Positions 52,589-62,900 of a DNA stretch of 64,000 nt are shown here, in pieces (position 1 is the first letter of the stretch; each line of letters begins with the position of its first letter). The notes beneath the pieces were generated by a model, which saw only the letters and a list, made by a program, of their open reading frames with translations, did not search any database and had not been told where the DNA came from. The translations under genes were made by a program, and so were the position numbers. Source of the stretch: UBA9300 sp964577305 (GTDB lineage: Bacteria > Bacteroidota > Bacteroidia > Bacteroidales > VadinHA17); assembly GCA_964577305.1 (NCBI GenBank), contig CAZNYS010000007.1, positions 35,444 to 99,443 on the forward strand. Reading direction: 5' to 3'.

Positions 52589-55057
52589 ATGTCATTATCT
52601 CTGGCAAAAAACAAGTATTTACCCCACCTCATAGCCTTATTAATATTTATCGCCCTCTCTCTGGTATATTTCTCTCCTGCACTTGACAACAAGGTACTGC
52701 AGACCCATGACACAACTGTTTTTGCAGGAAGTGCAAAAGAAATTAAGGACCACAGGGATGAATATAATGAAGAACCACTATGGACTAACTCAATGTTTAG
52801 TGGTATGCCGGCATACCTTATATCAACCTATTATCCTGGTAATCTTTTAAAGCCTGTGTATAATATCCTGAGAGCACCGGGTATTCCTATTGCCCCCATA
52901 CTTTTACTGATGATAGGATTCTACATCATGCTCATTTCCTTCAGGGTTAAACCATGGCTGGCATTACTGGGTTCAATTGCATACGGATTCTCCTCATATT
53001 TTTTTGTCATACTGGCAGCAGGCCATAATACGAAAGCCATGGCACTGGCCTTTATGGCTCCCGTCGTTGGCAGTATAGTGTATGCATATAGGCGCGACAG
53101 GATAGTGGGTTCTGTTCTAACTGCCCTGTTTCTTACACTGCAACTTATAGCAAACCATCTCCAGATCACATATTATACCTTCATGATAGTACTGGTTTTT
53201 GGAATACTAGAACTGGTATATTCAATCAGGAATAACAGGTTGCCTGACCTGATTAAAACAACCTTGTTACTTACAGGTGCTGCGTTAATTGCCCTTTCAA
53301 TTAATTTTGCCAACTTATATGTCACATTTGAGTACGGGAAATATTCCATGCGGGGGCAATCTGAGTTGAGCAGTGATCCGGAAGATAAAACATCAGGCCT
53401 TGACATGTCGTATGCCACTAACTGGAGTTACGGTATTGATGAAACATTGACATTGCTGATACCCAATATGAAAGGTGGCGCATCACAGCCGTTTGACAGG
53501 GACTCAGAAACAGTAAAGACATTGAAACAGAACAATGCCGCGCAATATATCCAGGGTATATTCCAATACTGGGGTACGCAGCCCAGTACCAGCGGGCCCG
53601 TATACGTAGGTTCAATAATCTTCCTGCTGTTTATTATGGGCCTGGTACTTATTAAAGGACCCTATAAATGGTGGCTGCTGGTAGCAACCATACTTTCGGT
53701 CATGCTTGCCTGGGGTAAGAATTTCATGTTCCTTACCAATCTATTCTTTGACTTCTTCCCCGGCTATAGCAAATTCAGGGCTGTTACCATGATCCTTGTT
53801 ATTGCTGAATTCTGTATGCCACTGCTTGCTATACTGGCATTAGACAGGATACTTAGACAGGATATTAAAAAACCGGAACTGATAAAAGCATTCAAGATAA
53901 GCCTGGGAATCACTGGTGGTATATTATTGCTTTTTTTGCTGTTTCCCGGGCTTGCAGGTTCGTTTATCTCTCCCAATGAAGCCCAGTTTCCTGACTGGCT
54001 AAAAACATCACTTATTGCCGACAGGAAAGAGATGCTCAGGTTAGATGCCTTCAGGTCTCTGGTTTTTGTATTGTCTGCCTCGGTAATTATATACCTGACA
54101 TATACCAGGAAACTCAAAAATATTTATGCTATAGTAATGCTGACCTTTCTTCTACTGATTGATATGTGGCCGGTAAACAAAAGATACCTTAACAATGATA
54201 ATTTCGTAAGGCAAACTGAAGCGGAGAGAGAATTCACACCAACAACTGCCGACAATTATATACTCAGGGACAGCACTGTATACAGGGTCCTCAACCTTAC
54301 TGTCAGTCCTTTCAATGATGGCACAACTTCATATCTTCATCATTCTGTAGGCGGATATCATGGTGCCAAGATACGGCGGTACCAGGATCTTATTGAGCAT
54401 TGCATAAGCCCTGAAATAAGTCGTTTCTCAAATGCGCTGAATAATATTACTTCATTAGACCAGGTTGAAGACGTATTCAAAGATTTGAATGCTCTTAACA
54501 TGTTGAATACCAAATATATAATTATAAGTCCTGACAGTCCGCCCCTGGTTAATAACAGTGCCCTGGGAAATGCCTGGTTCGTAGATTCTTACCGTCTGGT
54601 TGAAAACCCTGATGAAGAACTTGAAATGGTAAATAATATTGATCCTTCCCGGGAGGCGGTGGTAAATAAAAAACATGCAGACATATTGAATGGCATCAGG
54701 TTAGATTCTACTACCGCAGGCCATATTGATCTCATACTATATAAGGCCAATGAACTGGTTTATGATTATACATCTCCTGGTGCCAGGTTTGCTGTATTCT
54801 CGGAAATATACTATCCCGAAGGATGGAATGCTTATATTGACGGTGAACCTGCAGAGCATTTCCGTGTAAATTATGTTCTCAGGGCAATGATAATTCCTGA
54901 AGGCCGGCATGAAATAGTATTCAGGTTTGAGCCCGGGTCTTATGAGGTTGGTAACATTGTTTCTCTTGCAGGATCACTGGTTCTTTTTCTTCTTATTGTT
55001 GCTTCCGTCTATTACCTTATAAAAAGAAAAACAATCCCTGTAAATGCTGAATCATAA
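52589..55057 (+). CDS. YfhO-family polytopic membrane protein
   Basis: 822 residues with about 13 membrane helices and a large extracytoplasmic domain before the last helix, as in YfhO/GT-C-like proteins. Hallmarks: QTHDTTVFAGSAKEI and WTNSMFSGMPAYLISTYYPGN near residues 40-85, which carry the acidic loop expected in GT-C glycosyltransferases; the C-terminal domain has FAVFSEIYYPEGWNAYIDGEPAEHFRVNYVLRAM and VFRFEPGSYEVG. It probably transfers a sugar from a lipid donor outside the membrane. The 3' end overlaps the methyltransferase gene by 14 bases. Confidence 0.9.
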   Translation: MSLSLAKNKYLPHLIALLIFIALSLVYFSPALDNKVLQTHDTTVFAGSAKEIKDHRDEYNEEPLWTNSMFSGMPAYLISTYYPGNLLKPVYNILRAPGIPIAPILLLMIGFYIMLISFRVKPWLALLGSIAYGFSSYFFVILAAGHNTKAMALAFMAPVVGSIVYAYRRDRIVGSVLTALFLTLQLIANHLQITYYTFMIVLVFGILELVYSIRNNRLPDLIKTTLLLTGAALIALSINFANLYVTFEYGKYSMRGQSELSSDPEDKTSGLDMSYATNWSYGIDETLTLLIPNMKGGASQPFDRDSETVKTLKQNNAAQYIQGIFQYWGTQPSTSGPVYVGSIIFLLFIMGLVLIKGPYKWWLLVATILSVMLAWGKNFMFLTNLFFDFFPGYSKFRAVTMILVIAEFCMPLLAILALDRILRQDIKKPELIKAFKISLGITGGILLLFLLFPGLAGSFISPNEAQFPDWLKTSLIADRKEMLRLDAFRSLVFVLSASVIIYLTYTRKLKNIYAIVMLTFLLLIDMWPVNKRYLNNDNFVRQTEAEREFTPTTADNYILRDSTVYRVLNLTVSPFNDGTTSYLHHSVGGYHGAKIRRYQDLIEHCISPEISRFSNALNNITSLDQVEDVFKDLNALNMLNTKYIIISPDSPPLVNNSALGNAWFVDSYRLVENPDEELEMVNNIDPSREAVVNKKHADILNGIRLDSTTAGHIDLILYKANELVYDYTSPGARFAVFSEIYYPEGWNAYIDGEPAEHFRVNYVLRAMIIPEGRHEIVFRFEPGSYEVGNIVSLAGSLVLFLLIVASVYYLIKRKTIPVNAES

Positions 55058-55934
55058 TAAGTGCCCACTCTGCGGTTCGGATGAAATTTATGTATTATAT
55101 GAATGTAATGATTCCCTGGTAACAGGAATGAAATTCCCGGTTTGCCAGTGCAGGCACTGCAGCTTTGTTTTCACCAATAATTATCCTGAAGAAAATGAGT
55201 CAGGCCAATATTATAAATCTGATGAATATATTTCACATTCAGATACCACGAAAGGACTGATAAATAAAACATATCACCTTGTTCGTAAAAGGATGTTATC
55301 GTCTAAATTCAGGATATTAAAGAAAGAATCAGGATTAAAGACAGCGTCTGTGATTGATATCGGTTCCGGTACAGGGTACTTTCCCATGTTTCTTAAAAAA
55401 AGGGGTTGGGAATGCCATGGTATTGAATTAAGCAAGGAAGCAAGGGAGTATGCACAAAATAATAATGGTTTATTATTACGTCCACCCGGGGACATAGAAG
55501 ATTTTGAGCCGGGCAGCATTGACATTATCACTATGTGGCATACGCTTGAGCATTTTTACCATCCGGGTGAATACCTCGGCTCAGCATATCGTATACTTAA
55601 AGAAAGAGGCTTGCTGGTGGTTGCTGTTCCGAACCACTGGTCTTTTGATGCAAAGAAATACAGGGAATTCTGGGCTGCCTGGGATGTTCCGCGTCACCTG
55701 TGGCATTATAACCCGGATACTATACAGATACTGGCGGACAAGCATCATTTTAAGCTTCAGTCAATGAAACGCCTCCCCTTTGATGCTTTCTACGTGTCTG
55801 TATTAAGTGAGAAATATAAAAATTCGGCATTACCCCTTGTTAAGGGATTCATTACAGGAATCATTTCCTGGTTTAATTCACTGATAAGAATCAGAAATAC
55901 CAGTTCGCTGGTATATATTTTCAGGAAGTATTAA
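55044..55934 (+). CDS. Class I methyltransferase with N-terminal zinc ribbon
   Basis: 296 residues. The N-terminal part has CPLCG (about 8-12) and later CQCRHCSFVF (about 33-42), a four-cysteine zinc-ribbon like that of sugar C-methyltransferases. Motif I SVIDIGSGTGYFPMFL, acidic GIELS, and IITMWHTLEHFYHPGEYL, then RHLWHYNPDTIQILADKHHF follow. It probably methylates a sugar or lipid intermediate of the glycan block. It overlaps the upstream gene by 14 bases and ends four bases into the convergent SprF-like gene. Confidence 0.9.
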   Translation: MLNHNKCPLCGSDEIYVLYECNDSLVTGMKFPVCQCRHCSFVFTNNYPEENESGQYYKSDEYISHSDTTKGLINKTYHLVRKRMLSSKFRILKKESGLKTASVIDIGSGTGYFPMFLKKRGWECHGIELSKEAREYAQNNNGLLLRPPGDIEDFEPGSIDIITMWHTLEHFYHPGEYLGSAYRILKERGLLVVAVPNHWSFDAKKYREFWAAWDVPRHLWHYNPDTIQILADKHHFKLQSMKRLPFDAFYVSVLSEKYKNSALPLVKGFITGIISWFNSLIRIRNTSSLVYIFRKY

Positions 55935-56917
55935 TAACGGTCAAGCCAGCGGTATCTCCTGACACTGCTACCTAACTTAATGGCTACCATGAGTTCATGT
56001 GAACCGTAGGTATAGCTCTGGATTTCGCTGAATGAATAGTCAAAGGAATATCCGAAATATAAGTTATCCCATTTCGCACCAACCGTTGTAATAACTATGT
56101 TACCGGTTCGGTAGGACAACCCTGCCCAAAAATCATCCAGGAAAGCATACTTGATGCCTACATCAATTTGAGGTTTAAATTGTTCCGACATCCTGAACAC
56201 GAAATTAGGTTGTATCTCACTTCTTGTATCAAGAGGAAATGTATAAGACCCAAAAAGATAATAATGTCTAAGCAGGGAAAGGTTCTTATAAGACGGATTA
56301 CCAAGTTTGATATATGACTGAAACAATTGTTCAACAGAAAATCCTGCATCGAACCTGTAATTAAGGATGTAAACTCCGAAATTGGCATCCGGAATTAATA
56401 CTCCTTGCCTGAGGTTGCTGTAAAGCACGGGATCATCAGGATCTTCAAACCTGACCTTTTCTTCGTCTATCCTGAAATGGAAAGCAGTTGCAGAAAGCCC
56501 GAATGAAAGTTGTGTAGTCCCGTGAATCCATGTATGATAAGAATAGGTTGCCTGCAGCCCTGTTCGTTGTATAAGCCCGTTCCTGTCATTGAATACATAT
56601 CCACCCAGGCCTACCTTGCCATCACGACTGGGTTTGTAGGTCCTTTTCCTGGTATTGGTGTTTTTTATGCTATAACCTTTTTTTAATAATCTTGTCTGGT
56701 AACTGAATGAATATGTTCGTGGTGCTCCGGAATAGCCTACCCATTGTTCTCTTGCTGTAAGATTAAAGCTTGTATACCCGTCGCTGCCTGCTACGGCAGG
56801 ATTGATAAGATACCTGTTGAAAAGATACTGACTGTATAAGGGCAACTGCTGTGCAGCAGATGTAGCTGCCAGAACAATAAATGCCACGTATAATAGTATC
56901 CTTTTCTTTAATGCCAT
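55931..56917 (-). CDS. PorP/SprF-family type IX secretion membrane protein
   Basis: 328 residues with a signal peptide (MALKKRILLYVAFIVLAATSAAQ). The hallmark start QLPLYSQYLFNRYLINPAVAGSDGYTSFNLTAREQWVGYSGAPRTYSFSYQT is present, then beta-strands that end in an aromatic C-terminal region. Proteins of this family form an outer-membrane barrel that works with a specific T9SS cargo having a type B C-terminal domain. The giant cargo is encoded seven bases upstream on the same strand, so the two form a dedicated pair like SprB-SprF. Confidence 0.93.
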   Translation of the reverse strand: MALKKRILLYVAFIVLAATSAAQQLPLYSQYLFNRYLINPAVAGSDGYTSFNLTAREQWVGYSGAPRTYSFSYQTRLLKKGYSIKNTNTRKRTYKPSRDGKVGLGGYVFNDRNGLIQRTGLQATYSYHTWIHGTTQLSFGLSATAFHFRIDEEKVRFEDPDDPVLYSNLRQGVLIPDANFGVYILNYRFDAGFSVEQLFQSYIKLGNPSYKNLSLLRHYYLFGSYTFPLDTRSEIQPNFVFRMSEQFKPQIDVGIKYAFLDDFWAGLSYRTGNIVITTVGAKWDNLYFGYSFDYSFSEIQSYTYGSHELMVAIKLGSSVRRYRWLDRY

Positions 56918-56924
56918 AGTCTGG

Positions 56925-59900
56925 TTATCTTATTATTGTAATGTCACCAATAGTGGGCTTGGTACCATCATGCAAATTAATAATATAATGATAGGAGTCA
57001 ATAGGTAGTCTCCTGCCATTACTTGTACCATCCCAGGGCTGAGGATAACCTTTTTCTGAAGCCCAGACCAGTTCACCCCATCTGTTAAAGATCCTTATTT
57101 CTACCTCCGGGTATAATTCAATCAATTCAATATTCCATACATCATTTATATTATCCCCGTTGGGCGATATTGCATTCGGGATGGTGATACAGATTTCCTG
57201 TTCTGATGTCACAACTATCGTATCTGTAACGCTGCACCTGTTATTATCAGTAACTGTAACCCAGTATTCACCTGCAGTAATATTATCCCTGTAATTTGAT
57301 GTTGAATTATCAAACCACAGGTAACTGTAACCCGGTATTCCTCCCGTCGCTTGTATAGTAACCTCACCATCAGGCAGATCCTTGCAGAAAGGCTGAATGA
57401 TTTCAGTAGCAATAGTTATAGGATCAGGCTGGGTAAGTGTTATAACCGTGTCTGCACTGCAGTAATTGTCATCTACGATCAATATACCGTAAGTACCGGC
57501 CGGTAAACCTGTCCTGGTAAATTGCATATACCCGTCTGTCCAGAAGAAATCCACATTGCCAACACTATTCTCAGGTATTATTTCAATACTTGCAGTACTG
57601 TCACCATAACAGTTTATATTGAAGCCGCCATCATCACTCTCAGAAATATCAAGATTCATGATAAGTGAATCAGGCTGAATTAATATAGTGGTATCTGTTA
57701 CGGTACAATAATTATTGTCTTCAACTGTAACAATATATTCCCCTGCATATAAATGGTTGATGGAACTTTCAGACGAGCTATAACCGTCAGGACCTGTCCA
57801 GTTGTATATATAAGGTGCTTCACCGCTGGTCATATTAATATTTATCAACCCATCGTTCTTATTATAGCAGCTTATATTAAAACCGTTATAATCAGATACC
57901 ACTTTGTTAAACTCGAGTGGTGGAGGCAATAATACATAAGCTGTGTCTCTCACCTGGCAGGCGTAGGGATCATCGGTAACGGTTACTATATACCTTCCTT
58001 CAGTCAGGCCGGAAATATCCTTTGTAGTAGCTCCGTTCGACCATGAATAATTGTAAAACTTGGCTCCCCCCTGGACAGTTAAAGTGATACTACCATTATC
58101 CATCCCCGGTGATTCACAGGTAATATCGGTCACTTCATGTTCAACGATCAGCGCCGGAGGTTCAGTCATGGTAATACTATCAATTAGTATGCATACATTG
58201 AGATCTGTTACCTCCACTATATACTTACCGGTAGTAACCCCGGTCTGATCTTCTGAACTGGGATCCAGTCCTGTGCCATCGGCGCTTGACCATTCAAAGG
58301 TATAACCAGTTGTGCTTCCACCGCTGACCGTAATGTTTATATTACCTGTTCCTCCGTTACAATTTATATTATAATTTTCGTCGGTGGTCAGTGAAGGGTT
58401 AAATACTATTTCAAGACTATCAGGTTCTGTAAGTGTAAAATCAAAATCCATCGTACAGCCATTGACATCAGTTACAAGAACATTATAGTCTCCTGCTATC
58501 AATCCTTCCTGGTCTTTCTCATTTACCTGCAAGGCAGCTCCTTCAGGACCGGTCCACAGATAAGTATACTCACCTGATCCTCCTCCGAAATCGAGATTAA
58601 TGTATCCATCACTTTCTCCATGACAGGAAATGTTAAAGTTACCATCAGGGCTAAGTGATAATTCATAACTTTCAAGTGTAATACCATCCGGTTCGATAAG
58701 TGTGAAGCTATCCAGTCTTACACATCCCAGGGTGTCTGTTATTTCCAGGTAATAGGTACCGACCGGAAGACTGGAAATATGGTCAAGGGTATTATCACCG
58801 CTGATTGAACCATCGAATGTATACCAGAAGTATTCATAATAATCATTACCCCCGGTAATATCAACAATACTTATCTCACCATCACTATAACCTTTGCAAC
58901 TTATATTATAACCTGCGTAATCACTTAATTCATAGCTTACGTCTATCGGGTCGGGTGATTCCAGTATTAGTGATGTAGTGCTATAATATAAGCACTCATT
59001 ATCATCTTCAAGGATCCAATCATATGCTCCTTCACCAAGCCCAGAGATGTGGTCAATATCTGCAGTATTCCAAAGAGTGCCCATACTGACTGTATCTTCA
59101 TTATTTTTCACTACCCAGTAATAATACGGGAAAGTCGGACCATTCCAGCACTGTATTTGTATTTCACCATCGTTCCCACCAGGGCAGGATATAGTGTACC
59201 TGTATTGCGGTGCTTTATATTCTGTAGTGAAAGCAACAGCCGGTGGCGACTCAAAGAATTCACCAGATACAGTATTTGTACATTCAAGGAAATCGTGTAC
59301 AGTTACCGTGTATGCACCTCCCCGAAGATCAGATATAACTGTATCGTTATAGTGTGCGTCCGGGTCGAAAGTTGCTGGCCCGCCTGACCAGATGATTCTC
59401 AGCGGACCGGTGCCTTTTGCTACAACAGCCGTAAGCTCCAGGTCATAATTACTGTCACATGTTAAAGGATTGGAATCTATTAAGTCCAGTACTGGTAACG
59501 GATGTACTTTCACTTCTGCTGTTTCTATTAAGCCGGCAGGACAGCCTGTACCTTCACTTCTGGGTAATATATGGTAATTAACCGACTGAACGGTATCAGA
59601 ATTATTTTCGTATATAAAGCTTATAAGATCACCCCGGATAAGATCATTTTGTGGACTCTCATCGCCTGTCAGGTCACCTGGACCACCAGTTAGAGTAACA
59701 GTATAATCAAACCTGAGATCGCCATGAGTCATCACAGTCGGGCTGGTAATTTCTACCTCAGTTGCATCTCCGTTACAAATCCTTACAGCACCTATAACAG
59801 GTATTACACGAGGTGTTGGATTTATCCAGATTTTCACAGCTATCGGGATTCCAGTGCATTGGTTATCTCCGTTATTGTTTATAGTCCATGGAGTTATAGT

Positions 59901-62900
59901 ATATTTTACCAGCTGGGGTTTATCTGATGTATTATTAAGGGTATTTACTATTTCTGTGCCTATCATCTGGCCATTACCTGTAGAGTTGGTTTCTCCCTCT
60001 ACCTCTGGATTGTCAACTGACACCCAGGTATAACGGATGCCATTGCTTGTAATATTAAAACTCTCTACCAGTATACTGGTCTGATCTCCATTACATAAGG
60101 TATCATCCTCAGCTGAAATTGTAACTACCGGTTCAATCCATATATTCTGGGTATGAGTTGTGGTATTGCCACAATCATCCGTTACTGTCCATGTTCTAAT
60201 TACAAGACCCAGATTATTGCAATTTAAAGCTCCTGATTCATCATCAGTAGAAACTGCATCAAGGCTTGTATCACAATTATCAGATTCATCAGTAACATCT
60301 CCAGTAATAGCTATACTAATATTATATGAACAATCAAGTGCTCTACAGATTATTGTATCATTTGGAACTGTAAAGGTCGGGCTGATGGTATCCCTGGCTA
60401 TGATAAGCTGCGTATGGGTGGTGGTATTGCCACAATCATCGGTCAGGCTCCACAGCCTGTTTATGATCTCTTCACCTTCACAGCTGCCTGCTACTACATT
60501 ATCAACATATGTAGCATCCAGGCTGGTATCACAGTTGTCTTCTTCGTCTGTTACATCGCCCGTTATTGATATTGATGCATCATAATTGCAATCTGCATCC
60601 TTGTAGATTGTTATATCCGCGGGTTGTGTAAAGGTCGGGCTGATAGTATCCCTGACTATGATAACCTGTGTATGGGTGGTGGTATTTCCGCAGTCATCAG
60701 TCAGGCTCCACAGCCTGTTGATGATCTCTTCACCCTCGCAACTGCCAGCAATTACATCATCAAAATATATAGCATCAAGACTGGTATCACAGTTATCTGC
60801 TTCATCCGTTACATCACCCGTTACTGTTATTGATGCATCATAATTGCAGTCTGCATCCTTGTAGATTGTTATACCGGCCGGCTGGGTAAAGGTCGGGCTG
60901 ATGGTATCCCTGGCCGTGATAACCTGCGTATGTGTGGTGGTATTACCACAATCATCCGTCAGGCTCCATAGCCTGTTTATGATCTCTTCACCCTCACAAC
61001 TGCCTGCAACCACATTATCAACATATGTAGCATCAAGGCTGGTATCACAGTTGTCTGCTTCGTCTGTTACATCGCCCGTCGCTCCGACCGAAGCATCATA
61101 GTTACAGTCTGCATCCTTGTAGATTGTTATATCCGCGGGCTGTGTAAATGTCGGGCTGATGGTATCACTGGCCGTTATAAACTGGGTATGGGTTGTGGTA
61201 TTGCCACAGTCATCAGTAAGGCTCCACAGCCTGTTTATGATCTCTTCACCCTCACAGCTGCCTGCAACTACATTATCAACATATATGGCATCCAGGCTGG
61301 TATCACAGTTATCTGCTTCATCTGTTACATCGCCCGTTATTGTTATTGATGCATCATAATTGCAATCTGCATCCTTGTAGATTGTTATATCCGCGGGCTG
61401 AGTGAAAGTCGGGCTGATGGTATCCCTGGCTGTGATTACCTGTGTATGTGTTGTGGTATTGCCACAATCATCAGTCAGGCTCCACAGGCGGGTGATGATC
61501 TCTTCACCCTCGCAGCTGCCTGCTACTACATTATCAATATATGTAGCATCCAGGCTGGTATCACAGTTATCTGCTTCATCTGTTACATCACCCGTTACTC
61601 CGATAGAAGCATCATAGTTACAGTTTTCATCCTTGTAGATTGTTATATCTGCAGGTTGTGTAAAGGTCGGGCTGATGGTATCCCGGGCCGTGATTACCTG
61701 TGTATGGGTGGTGGTATTGCCACAGTCATCAATAAGGCTCCACAGGCGGCTTATGATCTCTTCCCCTTCGCAGCTGCCTGCAACCACATTATCAACAAAG
61801 GTAGCATCAAGGCTGGTATCGCAGTTATCTGCTTCGTCTGTTACATCACCCGTTATTGTTATTGATGCATCATAATTGCAGTTTGCATCCTTGTAGATTG
61901 TTATATCCGCGGGCTGTGTAAATGTCGGGCTGATGGTATCACTGGCCGTTATAAACTGGGTATGGGTTGTGGTATTGCCACAGTCATCAGTAAGGCTCCA
62001 CAGCCTGTTTATGATCTCTTCACCCTCACAGCTGCCTGCAACTACATTATCAACATATATGGCATCCAGGCTGGTATCACAGTTATCTGCTTCATCTGTT
62101 ACATCGCCCGTTATTGTTATTGATGCATCATAATTGCAGTCTGCATCCTTGTAGATTGTTATATCCGCGGGCTGAGTGAAAGTCGGGCTGATGGTATCCC
62201 TGGCCGTGATAACCTGAGTATGTGTGGTGGTATTGCCACAGTCATCGGTAAGGCTCCACAGGCGGTTTATGATCTCTTCACCTTCACAGCTGCCTGCTAC
62301 TACATTATCAACATATGTGGCATCAAGGCTGGTATCACAGTTATCTGCTTCATCTGTTACATCACCCGTTATTGTTATTGATGCATCATAATTGCAGTCT
62401 GCATCCTTGTAGATTGTTATACCGGCCGGTTGGGTAAAGGTCGGGCTGATGGTATCCCTGGCCGTGATAACCTGTGTATGTGTGGTGGTATTGCCACAAT
62501 CATCCGTAAGGCTCCACAGCCTGTTGATGATATCTTCACCCTCGCAGCTTCCTCCAACCACATTATCAACATATGTAGCATCCAGGCTGGTGTCACAGTT
62601 GTCTGCTTCATCCGTTACATCGCCCGTTATTGTTATTGATGCATCATAGTTACAGTCTGCATCCTTGTAGATTGTTATATCCGCAGGCTGAGTGAAAGTC
62701 GGGCTGATAGTGTCACTTGCCGTGATAACCTGTATATGGGTTGTGGTATTGCCACAGTCATCAGTAAGGCTCCACAAACGGTTTATGATCTCTTCCCCTT
62801 CGCAGCTGCCTGCAACCACATTATCAACATATGTGGCATCAAGGCTGGTGTCACAGTTATCTGCTTCGTCTGTTACATCGCCCGTTATTGTTATTGATGC

